From an uncultured Oscillospiraceae bacterium (GTDB taxonomy: Bacteria > Bacillota > Clostridia > Oscillospirales > Oscillospiraceae), in NCBI GenBank assembly GCA_947630395.1, contig CANRHK010000002.1, forward strand, positions 1-46,776: DNA of 46,776 nucleotides. The letters run 5' to 3'. Shown piece after piece: positions 17,341 to 26,609 of this stretch. The notes beneath the pieces are model-generated. The model made no database searches, was not told the DNA's origin, and saw nothing but the letters and a program-made list of their open reading frames with translations. Every line of letters starts with the position of its first letter. Position 1 is the first letter of the stretch. Position numbers and translations under genes: made by a program.

Positions 17341-18077
17341 AGCTGTTTCTATGCGGACAGCGCGCCTTCGGCAAGGAGGTGTGCCGGGCCCTGCTGGCCG
17401 CCGGGCACGATATCGTCGGCGTGGCACCAGCGCCGCCGGGGAAGTACCAGGACAAGTTATACGGCTATGCTGCCGTCAAGGGCCTGCCCCTGGTGACGGA
17501 CTGTAAGAGCCTGGTGTCCAGCTGCATCCCCGACGGCACGGAGCTGATCGTGGCGGCCCACTCCCACTGGCTGATTTCCGGCCAGTGCCTGGCTAAAGCG
17601 AAGCACGGCGGCATAGGTTTTCACCCGTCCCTGCTTCCCCGTCACCGGGGGAAGGATGCGGTCCGCTGGGCTGTCCACATGGGGGACTTCGCCTCCGGTG
17701 GCACCGTCTATCGGCTGACCGACAAGACCGACGGCGGCGACATTCTGCGCCAGGAGCTGGTGTGGATCAAGCCGGGGTGGGACTACCACGACCTGTGGAA
17801 AGCCATCTTCCCCGTCGGCGTCCGGCTGTTGGTGGAGGCCGTGCGGGATATCGAGCGCGGAGCCGCCGTCGGGACCGAGCAGGACGAGAGCTGCGCCACC
17901 TGGGAGCCATCGTGGGATAGGCCCCGGCTGGAGCGGAAGGAGCTGCTGGCCCTGGGCGGCCCCGTGTCCTATTCGGACACAACGCCCACCGTCCCTCCCG
18001 AGTGTGTGGACTGCATCCGGGATTGCCGGTGGTGTACCTACAACATAGCGGACCCGGAGATTTACCACAGGAGGTGA
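17337..18077 (+). CDS. Formyltransferase (GART-fold)-like protein
   Basis: MKLFLCGQRAFGKEVCRALLAAGHDIVGVAPAP; IGFHPSLLPRHRGKDAVRWAVHMGDFASGGTVYRLTDKTDGGDIL; C-terminal CVDCIRDCRWC. Confidence 0.85.
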   Translation: MKLFLCGQRAFGKEVCRALLAAGHDIVGVAPAPPGKYQDKLYGYAAVKGLPLVTDCKSLVSSCIPDGTELIVAAHSHWLISGQCLAKAKHGGIGFHPSLLPRHRGKDAVRWAVHMGDFASGGTVYRLTDKTDGGDILRQELVWIKPGWDYHDLWKAIFPVGVRLLVEAVRDIERGAAVGTEQDESCATWEPSWDRPRLERKELLALGGPVSYSDTTPTVPPECVDCIRDCRWCTYNIADPEIYHRR

Positions 18078-18083
18078 GTGCGT

Positions 18084-18461
18084 ATGGCGAGGCCGCTGAA
18101 GAAGATAGACCAAAAGGCGTTTGAGAAGCTGTGCGGCCTCCAATGCACTCTGGAGGAAATCTGCGGCTATTTCGACGTTACCGACAAAACCCTGCGGAGC
18201 TGGTGCCGACGCACCTATGGCCGGGGTTTTTCCGAGGTTTTTTCACAAAAGCGGGGAAACGGGAAAATATCTCTCCGCCGGTGCCAGTTCCGGCTTGCCG
18301 AGAAGAACGCGAACATGGCAATCTGGCTGGGCAAGCAGTATCTGGACCAGCGGGAGCCGGATGTCCGGGGCGATAAGCCGCCCGCCGGTGAAAATAACCT
18401 CCTGGACGCTATCATGGCCACGGAGGAAGTGAATGCCGATGATTTACCAGAGGTTGAGTAA
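18084..18461 (+). CDS. terS: Terminase small subunit-like
   Basis: HTH-type N-terminus LEEICGYFDVTDKTLRSWCRRTYGRGFSEVFSQKR, immediately precedes large subunit. Confidence 0.75.
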   Translation: MARPLKKIDQKAFEKLCGLQCTLEEICGYFDVTDKTLRSWCRRTYGRGFSEVFSQKRGNGKISLRRCQFRLAEKNANMAIWLGKQYLDQREPDVRGDKPPAGENNLLDAIMATEEVNADDLPEVE

Positions 18462-19686
18462 GCGCCAGAAGCTGGCCATGCTGTGGTGGCAGCAGCCCCG
18501 TTTCCGGGACCGTGACGCCCTGATCTGCGACGGCTCCATCCGCTCGGGCAAAACCGTGTGCATGACCGTGGGCTTCATCCTGTGGAGCATGGCCACCTTC
18601 AACGGCCAGAAGTTCGCCCTATGCGGAAAGACCATCGAAAGCCTGCGGCGGAATGTGATTCTGAACCTTCGGGATTGGGTGCCCCCGGCGCTGACCATCG
18701 TAGAGCGCCGGTCCGAGAATAAGCTGGTGATCTCCGACGGGGCCGGGCGGGAGAATACCTACTTCCTGTTCGGTGGCCGGGACGAGTCCAGCTATATGCT
18801 GATCCAGGGCATCACCCTTGCCGGGGTGCTGCTGGACGAGGTCGCCCTGCAGCCTCAGTCCTTTGTAGAGCAGGCGCTGGCCCGGTGTTCCATCGAGGGC
18901 AGCAAGTTCTGGTTCAACTGTAACCCGGAGGGCCCGGAACACTGGTTTTACAAAAACTGGATAGAGGGCAACAAGCCCAGGGAGAAGAACGGCCTGCACC
19001 TACACTTCACGATGGACGACAACCCGGCGCTCCCGGAGGCCATCAAGACCCGCTATGAGGGGATGTATTCCGGCGTGTTCTATGACCGGTATATTCGGGG
19101 CCTGTGGGTGGTGGCCGAGGGCTTGATCTACACCATGTTCAACAAGGATTTCCACGTGGTGCCCCCGGAGCCCGGCCCCTTCGACAAATTTTATATGTCC
19201 TGCGACTACGGCACCATCAACCCGACCAGCGTCGGGCTGTGGGGCCGCCTCCGGGACGGCCACGGGGGCGAGAAGTGGTACCGCCTCCGGGAGTACTACT
19301 ACGACAGCCGCAAGGAGGGCCGCCAGCGCACCGACGAGGAACACTACACCGAGCTGGAGAAGCTGGCCGGGGATCTCCGTATTTCCTCGGTCATCGTGGA
19401 CCCGTCGGCGGCCAGCTTTATCGAGGTGATCCGCCGCCACGGGCGGTTCCGTGTGGACAAGGCGAATAACTCCGTGATTGACGGCATCCGCAACGTGGCC
19501 ACCATGCTCCAGTGCGGGCAAATGTTCATCTGCTCTAACTGCGTGGACTGTATCCGGGAATTTGGGCTCTACCGCTGGGACGAAAAGGCCCCCATGGACC
19601 GGCCCATCAAGGAGAACGACCACGCCATGGACGACACCCGCTACTTCGCCGCGAAGGTCTGCGCCCCGAACCTGTTCAGTTTTTGA
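18433..19686 (+). CDS. terL: Terminase large subunit (PBSX family-like)
   Basis: GSIRSGKTVCMTVGFILWSM (Walker A), GVLLDEVALQP, FNCNPEGPEHWFYKNWI, MSCDYGTINPTSVGLWG nuclease motif. Confidence 0.95.
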   Translation: MPMIYQRLSKRQKLAMLWWQQPRFRDRDALICDGSIRSGKTVCMTVGFILWSMATFNGQKFALCGKTIESLRRNVILNLRDWVPPALTIVERRSENKLVISDGAGRENTYFLFGGRDESSYMLIQGITLAGVLLDEVALQPQSFVEQALARCSIEGSKFWFNCNPEGPEHWFYKNWIEGNKPREKNGLHLHFTMDDNPALPEAIKTRYEGMYSGVFYDRYIRGLWVVAEGLIYTMFNKDFHVVPPEPGPFDKFYMSCDYGTINPTSVGLWGRLRDGHGGEKWYRLREYYYDSRKEGRQRTDEEHYTELEKLAGDLRISSVIVDPSAASFIEVIRRHGRFRVDKANNSVIDGIRNVATMLQCGQMFICSNCVDCIREFGLYRWDEKAPMDRPIKENDHAMDDTRYFAAKVCAPNLFSF

Positions 19687-20057
19687 TGGAGGCTCCAAAC
19701 ATGACGGTTAGTATTTTGGGGACGGACTATTCCGTCACCGTCAAAAAGTACAGTGAGGACGGCGAGTTCGAGCGCCTGGAGTGCGGCGGCTATTGCAGCG
19801 GCAGCACGAAGCGGATTGTCCTCTGCGATATGTCCACCTATCCGGGCTGGGAGCACGAGGAAGCCGACGTGCTTGAAATCGTGCATAAGCGGATGCTTCG
19901 CCATGAAATCACTCACGCATTTTTGGAAGAAAGCGGCCTCTCCGACAACAGCGGCGAGGTGAGCGGTGCGTGGGCCCGGAACGAGGAAATGGTGGACTGG
20001 ATAGCCATCCAAGGGCCGAAAATATACGCCGCCTGGCAGCGGGCGGGGTGCCTGTGA
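19683..20057 (+). CDS. Phage protein with HExxH metallopeptidase-like motif
   Basis: HKRMLRHEITHAFLEESGL; overlaps terL stop; real start may be MTVSILG at 19701. Confidence 0.75.
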   Translation: MMEAPNMTVSILGTDYSVTVKKYSEDGEFERLECGGYCSGSTKRIVLCDMSTYPGWEHEEADVLEIVHKRMLRHEITHAFLEESGLSDNSGEVSGAWARNEEMVDWIAIQGPKIYAAWQRAGCL

Positions 20058-20068
20058 GGTGAAAACCG

Positions 20069-21610
20069 ATGGTTACGCTGAATTTAAGAGACGACTGCGC
20101 TTTCCGCACGGCCACCAATTTCCGCCGGGGCATGACGGACAAGCGGTTCCTGGAGCTGGAGATCACCGCCTGGCTGCGCTCCCCGGAGCGCAAGCGCCAG
20201 CTTGACGGGGAGCTGTACTACGATGGGGACCAGGCCGTCCTCCGCCGGGAGCGCATCACCCTGGACGACGACGGGAATATCAAGGTGCTGCACCACCTCC
20301 CCAACAACCGGCTCGTGGATAACCAATACTCCAAGATGGTGGACCAAAAGACCAACTATTCCTTTGGCCGCCCGTTTTCCTTCGATACGGAGGACAAAGC
20401 CTACGCCGATATCCTGGGGTCCATGCTGGGGGCCCGCTTCCGCCGGTTGATAAAGGCGGTGGGAGAGGGGGCGTGGATCGGCGGCAAGTCGTGGCTCTAC
20501 CCCTACTATGAGGGGGGCGAGTTGGCTTTCCGGCGGCTCCCGGCGGACGAAGTTCTCCCGTTTTGGGCGGATGCCGACCACACGATCCTGGACGCTGCGG
20601 TCCACGTCTATGTGGTCCAGGAGTACGACGAGAGCGAACAGGCCAAGGACGTGGTCAAGGTGGAAGTCATGCACGGCGGCGGGGTGGACTGCTTCATCCG
20701 CCGGGACGATGGCTCCCTGGAGCCGGACAACGACGCCACCTATGGGGACTATATCCGGGAAACGGACCCCGAGACGGGGGCCGTCCGGGGCTACAACTGG
20801 GAGCGGATTCCCCTGGTGTGCTTCAAGTCCTCCCACCACGAAATTCCCCTGCTCTGCCGGGTCAAGTGCCTGCAGGATGCCTACAACGATCTGCTCTCCA
20901 CCTTCGCCAATCAGATGGAGGAAGATGTCCACAGCACCATCCTCGTCATCAAAAACTACGACGGGGAGGACCTGGGGCGGTTCCGCCGGAACCTCGCCAC
21001 CTACGGGGCCATCAAGGTCCGGTCCTACGAGGGCTCCGACGGCGGCGTGGAAACGCTGAACATCGAGGTCAACGGCGAGAATTACAAGACCCTGCTCTCC
21101 TTGCTGAAGGACGCCATCATCGAGAACGCCCGGGGCTATGACGCCAAGGACGACCGCATGGGCGGGAACCCGAACCAGATGAACATCCAGAGTATGTATT
21201 CCGATATCGACCTGGACGCCAACGGCATCGAGACGGAGTTCCAGGCCAGCATGGAAGAGCTTTTCTGGTTCATCAACGCCCACCTCGCCAACACCGGCAA
21301 GGGGAGCTTCGACGGCGTAGAGGTCAAGGTCATTTTTGACCGGGACGTGCTGATCAATGAAACCGAGACAATCGCCAACTGCAAGGCGTCTGTCGGTATC
21401 CTCTCCAATGAAACCATCGTGAAAAATCACCCGTGGGTGTCCGACCCCGAGCAGGAGCTGGAGCGTATCAAGAAGGAGCAGGAGGAAGCCGCCGCCGACC
21501 CCTACCGGGCGGCCTTTGAGCAGACCAAGGGCGGCTCCGGCGCTGGCGGCGACCAGGGCCAGCAGAAAACGCCCCCGGTAAAGGGTGGGGACGATGGCGA
21601 GACAGACTAA
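20069..21610 (+). CDS. Portal protein (SPP1 gp6-like)
   Basis: Position after terL; NNRLVDNQYSKMVDQKTNYSFGRPFSF, IPLVCFKSSHHEIPLLCRVKCLQDAYNDLLSTFANQMEE. Confidence 0.9.
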   Translation: MVTLNLRDDCAFRTATNFRRGMTDKRFLELEITAWLRSPERKRQLDGELYYDGDQAVLRRERITLDDDGNIKVLHHLPNNRLVDNQYSKMVDQKTNYSFGRPFSFDTEDKAYADILGSMLGARFRRLIKAVGEGAWIGGKSWLYPYYEGGELAFRRLPADEVLPFWADADHTILDAAVHVYVVQEYDESEQAKDVVKVEVMHGGGVDCFIRRDDGSLEPDNDATYGDYIRETDPETGAVRGYNWERIPLVCFKSSHHEIPLLCRVKCLQDAYNDLLSTFANQMEEDVHSTILVIKNYDGEDLGRFRRNLATYGAIKVRSYEGSDGGVETLNIEVNGENYKTLLSLLKDAIIENARGYDAKDDRMGGNPNQMNIQSMYSDIDLDANGIETEFQASMEELFWFINAHLANTGKGSFDGVEVKVIFDRDVLINETETIANCKASVGILSNETIVKNHPWVSDPEQELERIKKEQEEAAADPYRAAFEQTKGGSGAGGDQGQQKTPPVKGGDDGETD

Positions 21611-23378
21611 CGGTGCATATTGGGCCCAGCGCATGAAGAACATGGAGGACGCCCTAAAAGACCAGGCGTATTCCTATGTGGAAAACATGGAGGCCCAATT
21701 CGCCGCCGCCCAAGCGGAGATCGAGAAGCAGCTCGCCGCCTGGTATCAGCGCCTGGCGGATAACAACGAGATTTCCCTGGCCGAAGCCAAGCGGCTGCTG
21801 GGGAAGGACGAGCTGGCGGAGTTCCACTGGACCGTCCAGGAGTATATCAAATATGGCCAGCAGAACGCCCTTGACGGGGCGTGGATGAAGCAGCTGGAGA
21901 ACGCCAGCGCCAAGGTGCATATCTCCCGGCTGGACGCCCTCAAGCTCCAACTCCAGCAGCAGGCCGAGCTCCTATACGCGAATCAGCTTGACTTCGTAGA
22001 CCAGGCCGCCCGGCAGATCTACGAGGGCAGCTACTACCACACCGCCTTTGAGGTCCAGCGGGGCCTCGGGGTGGGGTGGTCCATGCAGGCCATCAACGAG
22101 GCCACCATCGCCAAGGTGCTGTCCCGGCCTTGGACGACGGACAATCAGACCTTCCGGGACCGCTGCTGGACCAATAAGCAGAGCCTGGTCAACAGCGTGA
22201 ATACCCAGCTCACCCAAATGATTGTCCGGGGTGACTCCCCGGACAAGGCCATAGCCGCCATATCTAAGCAGTTCGGGGTGTCCAGGGCCAAGGCCGGGCG
22301 GCTGATCATGACCGAGAGCGCCTACTTCTCCAGCGCAGCGCAGAAGGACTGCTTCAACGCCCTGGGCGTGGAGAAGTACAAGGTCGTGGCCTCCTTCGAC
22401 AAATACACCTGTGACCTTTGCGGGGCCATGGATGGCCAGGTGTTCAAAATGTCCGACTACCAGGTGGGCGTCACGGCCCCGCCCTTCCACCCCTGGTGCC
22501 GGTGCTGCACCTGCCCCTACTTCGAGGACCAGGCCAACATCGGGGAGCGGTGGACCCGCAACCCGGACGGCTCCACCACGAAGATCCCGCCGGACACCTC
22601 CTTTGCGGAGTGGAAAAAGCAGTTTGTCCAGGCCACGGGGAAAGGTTTGACACCGCCCGCCGCCGGTGGTACAATACCAGCATCCAAGAAGGCCGCCTCC
22701 TCCAAGACCGCCGACCAGCAGCATTTTGCCAAGGCGGTGAAGGGGATGCCGGGCATGACCCAGGCATACAGCGACGCCCTGGAGAACCGCTTCGCATCCG
22801 GCACCCAGGCAGGCCAGCGGGCTTTTGCAAAGTTCGTCCCCGTCGGCTCCGTGGCCGATGGAGCGGCCAAGGGCACCGCCTTTTTCAGTTCCCGGACGCA
22901 GAAGGTCACAATGAATTTTGCCGACGACCTGGCCAACGTCCGCGGCCCCGGCACGACGTTCTTCCACGAACACGGGCACTACATCGACTTCGTGTCCAGC
23001 TCCGGGGGCGGGTGGACTTCGCTCAGCACCCCGGACTTCGGCACAGCCCTGCACAGCGACTTCGACGCCTACGTTAAAGCGGTGATGGGGAAGCATAGCC
23101 TCACCAAGCGGACCGACGCATACTCCCTGATCTCCACCGAGGTGATGGGGAACAAGTACAACGCCGTGTCCGACCTTATGGGCGGCCTATCCGGGAACCG
23201 GGCCCGCGGGAATTGGGGCCACAAGCGCAGCTACTGGAGCACCAAGGGGGCCTTGGAGCAGGAGGCATTCGCCCACATGTACGAGGCCCAATTTAGCGCA
23301 GATAAATATGCACTCATGCAAAAATACTTCCCGTCCGCGCTGGCCGAGTTTGAAAAGCTCTTGAAAGGGGTGATTTGA
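21594..23378 (+). CDS. Head morphogenesis (Mu gpF/SPP1 gp7-like) protein fused to zinc-metallopeptidase-like domain
   Basis: RAKAGRLIMTESAYFSSAAQKDCF...YTCDLCGAMDGQVF...APPFHPWCRCCTCPYF then TTFFHEHGHYIDFVSS (HExxH). Confidence 0.88.
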   Translation: MARQTNGAYWAQRMKNMEDALKDQAYSYVENMEAQFAAAQAEIEKQLAAWYQRLADNNEISLAEAKRLLGKDELAEFHWTVQEYIKYGQQNALDGAWMKQLENASAKVHISRLDALKLQLQQQAELLYANQLDFVDQAARQIYEGSYYHTAFEVQRGLGVGWSMQAINEATIAKVLSRPWTTDNQTFRDRCWTNKQSLVNSVNTQLTQMIVRGDSPDKAIAAISKQFGVSRAKAGRLIMTESAYFSSAAQKDCFNALGVEKYKVVASFDKYTCDLCGAMDGQVFKMSDYQVGVTAPPFHPWCRCCTCPYFEDQANIGERWTRNPDGSTTKIPPDTSFAEWKKQFVQATGKGLTPPAAGGTIPASKKAASSKTADQQHFAKAVKGMPGMTQAYSDALENRFASGTQAGQRAFAKFVPVGSVADGAAKGTAFFSSRTQKVTMNFADDLANVRGPGTTFFHEHGHYIDFVSSSGGGWTSLSTPDFGTALHSDFDAYVKAVMGKHSLTKRTDAYSLISTEVMGNKYNAVSDLMGGLSGNRARGNWGHKRSYWSTKGALEQEAFAHMYEAQFSADKYALMQKYFPSALAEFEKLLKGVI

Positions 23379-23632
23379 TGATTTTCCCGGAATTCCTACA
23401 CGACAGGGAGGTCCAGCGGGCCGCCAAGGAGTACGCCAACCGGCGGGAAGGCCGGTTCTACGGCGCGGAGCCCGGCAGCCTTTTGATCTACGAAACCGAG
23501 GACTTCGAGCATTCCTACTATTGCCCCGTGGACGACCCGCCCGAGAAGGTGATCGCGGACCTGCGGAGCGGCAAGCTCCTGTCGGAGTTGTGGCCGGAGC
23601 TGGAGGACCCGGACGAGGGCACCGTCCAATAA
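23375..23632 (+). CDS. Phage protein, unknown function
   Basis: ATGA overlap with previous gene. Confidence 0.65.
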   Translation: MMIFPEFLHDREVQRAAKEYANRREGRFYGAEPGSLLIYETEDFEHSYYCPVDDPPEKVIADLRSGKLLSELWPELEDPDEGTVQ

Positions 23633-23650
23633 AAACCCATATCGTTGATT

Positions 23651-23686
23651 GAGGCATCGCACCCCAGGGGTGCGGTGCCTTTTTCA
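23651..23686 (+). terminator. Rho-independent terminator
   Basis: AGGCATCGCACCCC-AGG-GGTGCGGTGCCTTTTT. Confidence 0.8.
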
Positions 23687-23782
23687 TACCCAAAATTACC
23701 GCTGGCCCGGCGGATAACAAGCGGGGCGGCCACAAAGCGGGGACTGGCCCGAGAAAAAGGACGTGGCAGAAAGGAGTTCATC

Positions 23783-24445
23783 ATGAAATTGCAGTGGATC
23801 AAGGATATCGTGGGCGACGCCTACACGGAGGAAATCGACGGCAAGGTGAGCCAGGCGCTGGGGGAGCGGTTCGTGGCCAGAGCCGACTTCAACGACAAGG
23901 CCACCAAGCTGAAGGAGTCCGAGGCCCTGGTAGCCTCCCTCCAGGAGAGCGCCAAGACCACCGCCACGCAGCTGGACGCTCTGAAGAAGTCCGCGGGCGA
24001 CAACGACGAGCTGAAAAAGCAGATCGAAGCCCTGGAGCAGCAGAGCAAGACCGACCGGGCCGCCTTCGAGAAGGAGCTGGCCCAGGTGCGGCTCATGGCC
24101 GCCGTGGACGCCGAGCTCACCGCGATGGGCTCCAAGAACAACACCGCCGTCAAGGCGGTCCTGGCGGACTTCCTCAAGGACGCCAAGGTCGTGGACGGCA
24201 AGGTGACGTCCAAGGACGCCACCGGCGCTGTCACCCTGGCAGCGAGGGTGGAGGCCATGAAGAAGGACGCCACCACCGACTTCCTCTTTGGGGAGGTCAA
24301 ACAGCAGCGCGAGGGCTGGAAGCCCGGCGAGGGCGGCGACAACGGAAACGGCAAGCAGGGGGCCGGTAAGAAGCCCTCCGAGATGTCCTACTCCGAGCTG
24401 GCGGCCTACCTCGCGGCCAACCCCGACGCCAAGCTCGACGACTGA
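23783..24445 (+). CDS. Phage scaffolding protein (GP20-like)
   Basis: MKLQWIKDIVGDAYTEEIDGKVSQALGERFVARADFNDKATKLKE, coiled-coil; precedes capsid. Confidence 0.85.
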   Translation: MKLQWIKDIVGDAYTEEIDGKVSQALGERFVARADFNDKATKLKESEALVASLQESAKTTATQLDALKKSAGDNDELKKQIEALEQQSKTDRAAFEKELAQVRLMAAVDAELTAMGSKNNTAVKAVLADFLKDAKVVDGKVTSKDATGAVTLAARVEAMKKDATTDFLFGEVKQQREGWKPGEGGDNGNGKQGAGKKPSEMSYSELAAYLAANPDAKLDD

Positions 24446-24456
24446 GAGGTGTAATC

Positions 24457-24999
24457 ATGCAAGGAATCACAACGACCCCGCGCAGCGTGTCCATGGAGAA
24501 TGCGCTGCGTAACCTGGCCAGTGTCCTGACCGGGAAACCCGTTGCGGGAATGCCCGCCACGCTGGAGGGCGTCCTGCAGTTCATGGCCGAGAACGTGGCC
24601 CCGGCTGGAGCCGCAGACCAGGGCGACCAGACGGAGGCGGTGTCCGCTGCCGTGGCGGAGAAGCTCAAGGCCGACGATAGCTTCATCACCGCCGTGGCGG
24701 AGAAGCTCAAGGCCGATGATAGCTTCATCACCGACCTGGCCGAGAAGGTGGCCGCCAAGAGCGCCGTCCCCGGCGGTGCCCCCGGTATGGAGGGCCCCAG
24801 CGCCATTAACGTGGACGCTCTCGGTGAGGCCATCACCCAGGAAGTCCTGGCCCGCCTCGACACGGCCTCTGTGACGGCCAACAAGGCCCCTTCCGCGGGG
24901 GAGGTACCCGAGGCCGCCCCCGAGGCCAAAGCGGCCACAGCGACCGCACGTGCGGCCACGGCGGGCTCTAACCGCAAGGCCACCAAAACCACCAACTAA
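24457..24999 (+). CDS. Head-module protein, unknown function
   Basis: ORF with RBS between scaffold and capsid. Confidence 0.7.
   Translation: MQGITTTPRSVSMENALRNLASVLTGKPVAGMPATLEGVLQFMAENVAPAGAADQGDQTEAVSAAVAEKLKADDSFITAVAEKLKADDSFITDLAEKVAAKSAVPGGAPGMEGPSAINVDALGEAITQEVLARLDTASVTANKAPSAGEVPEAAPEAKAATATARAATAGSNRKATKTTN
24652..24735 (+). repeat. 42-bp in-frame tandem duplication
   Basis: GTGGCGGAGAAGCTCAAGGCCGAYGATAGCTTCATCACCGMC twice, encoding VAEKLKADDSFIT(A/D). Confidence 0.9.
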
Positions 25000-25019
25000 A
25001 GAAAGGATGGAACGAAACT

Positions 25020-26195
25020 ATGCCTAACGAGAAATTCGACGCCAAGAGCTTCAACCCCCAGGCTTTCAAGTACAAGGCCGACCGTATCCCCCGCGTCCGT
25101 CTGAACGAGATGCGGAAGTCCCGCGTCCTGGCTGGCAACCCCGACATCCGGGCCGTGTTCTCCACCCAGGACGGCACCGCCTACGCCCGCATCGCCATGC
25201 GGGGCCTGCTGGACGGCGACGCCGTCAACTACGACGGCAAGACCGACATCACCGCCACCAGCACCAAGACCTTCGAGCAGGGTGTCGTGGTCGTGGGCCG
25301 GGCCAAGGCGTGGACCGAGAAGGACTTCTCCTACGACATCACCGGCGGCATCGACTTCATGGACAACGTGGCCCAGCAGGTCGCCGCCTACTGGGAGGAT
25401 GTGGACCAGGACACCCTCCTGGCCGTCCTCCAGGGCGTGTTCGCCATGACCAGCAAGCAGGGGAAGATCTTCGTGGCCAAGCACACCTACGAGGCCACCG
25501 GCAACCTGGAGCCCAACACCCTCAACAGTGCCACGGTCAAGGCTTGTGGCGACCGCAAGAAGAAGTTCTCCATGGTGTTCATGCACTCCGTGCCCGCCAC
25601 CAACCTGGAGAACCTCAACCTGCTGACCGCGCTGAAGTTCACCGACAAGGACGGCATCACCCGCGACCTGACCCTCTACACCTGGAACGGGAAGCTGGTC
25701 GTGGTGGACGACGGTATGCCCGCCGTGGACGGCTACTTCCCCGCCTCCGCAGGTGACCCCGGTGCGCTGAAGGTGACCACCGAGGGCGGCCAGGACGGCG
25801 AGATCAAGAAGGAGGACGTCAAGCCCTACTTCGGCACCGACGAGCTGACCGAGGACACCAGCTATGTGGTGCCCGGTACTCAGTACACCTCCTATGTGCT
25901 GGGCGACGGGGCTATCAGCTTCGAGAACATCGGGGCCAAGGTCCCCTACGAGATGGCCCGCGACCCCAAGACCAACGGCGGCCAGGATACCCTCTACACC
26001 CGCCAGCGGAAGGTGTTCTCCCCCTTCGGCATCTCCTACGAGAAGAAGTCCCAGGCTTCCCTCTCCCCCACGGACGCGGAGCTGGCCGACGGCCAGAATT
26101 GGGACATCGTCCACTCCGGCGAGGCCGAGGAGGATTCCCGCTCCTACATCGCGGACAAGGCTATCCCCATCTGCCGGATCATGTCCAGGGGGTAA
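25020..26195 (+). CDS. Major capsid protein
   Basis: Position after scaffold; KSRVLAGNPDIRAVFSTQDGTAYARIAMRG, FSYDITGGIDFMDNVAQQVAAYWEDVDQDTLLAVLQGVF. Confidence 0.88.
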   Translation: MPNEKFDAKSFNPQAFKYKADRIPRVRLNEMRKSRVLAGNPDIRAVFSTQDGTAYARIAMRGLLDGDAVNYDGKTDITATSTKTFEQGVVVVGRAKAWTEKDFSYDITGGIDFMDNVAQQVAAYWEDVDQDTLLAVLQGVFAMTSKQGKIFVAKHTYEATGNLEPNTLNSATVKACGDRKKKFSMVFMHSVPATNLENLNLLTALKFTDKDGITRDLTLYTWNGKLVVVDDGMPAVDGYFPASAGDPGALKVTTEGGQDGEIKKEDVKPYFGTDELTEDTSYVVPGTQYTSYVLGDGAISFENIGAKVPYEMARDPKTNGGQDTLYTRQRKVFSPFGISYEKKSQASLSPTDAELADGQNWDIVHSGEAEEDSRSYIADKAIPICRIMSRG

Positions 26196-26201
26196 TCCGC
26201 C

Positions 26202-26609
26202 ATGGAAACGAGCGTGTATGAGGACGTGGTTCTCCGGCTGGCCATGCTGGGGTACACGGCTACCGAGGACGACAGACCCGGTATCGAATACCTGATCCGA
26301 AAGAGCGAGGTGGCGATCCTGTCCAACATCCACCACCCGGTACTGCCGGACGGCCTCCGCTACACGCTCGTGGATATGGTCGCCGGTCAGTTCTTGTACG
26401 ACAAGAAGGCCGCCGGTGGCCTGGACGGGGTGGAGGGCTTCGACTTCTCCGCCCCGGCCAAGAGCATCACCGAGGGGGACGTGTCGGTCACCTTTGCGGG
26501 GGCCAGCGACGGCGCTTCCAGCCCGGAGGCCCGCTTCGACGCCCTGCTGGACCAGCTCCGTCTCCCCCCGGAGAGCATCCTGGCCTCTTTCCGGAGGATA
26601 CGATGGTGA
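26202..26609 (+). CDS. Head-tail connector
   Basis: METSVYEDVVLRLAMLGYTATEDDRPGIEYLIRKSE; position. Confidence 0.75.
   Translation: METSVYEDVVLRLAMLGYTATEDDRPGIEYLIRKSEVAILSNIHHPVLPDGLRYTLVDMVAGQFLYDKKAAGGLDGVEGFDFSAPAKSITEGDVSVTFAGASDGASSPEARFDALLDQLRLPPESILASFRRIRW

Noticed and set aside
20084-21643. 519-aa minus-strand ORF
   Set aside because: Antisense to the portal gene; no motif and no RBS context.
24652-24735. CRISPR-like repeat
   Set aside because: Only two contiguous in-frame copies without spacers inside a coding gene. No CRISPR array or cas gene seen anywhere in the window.
24996-26336. 446-aa minus-strand ORF
   Set aside because: Antisense to the major capsid gene; low-complexity translated GC-rich shadow.
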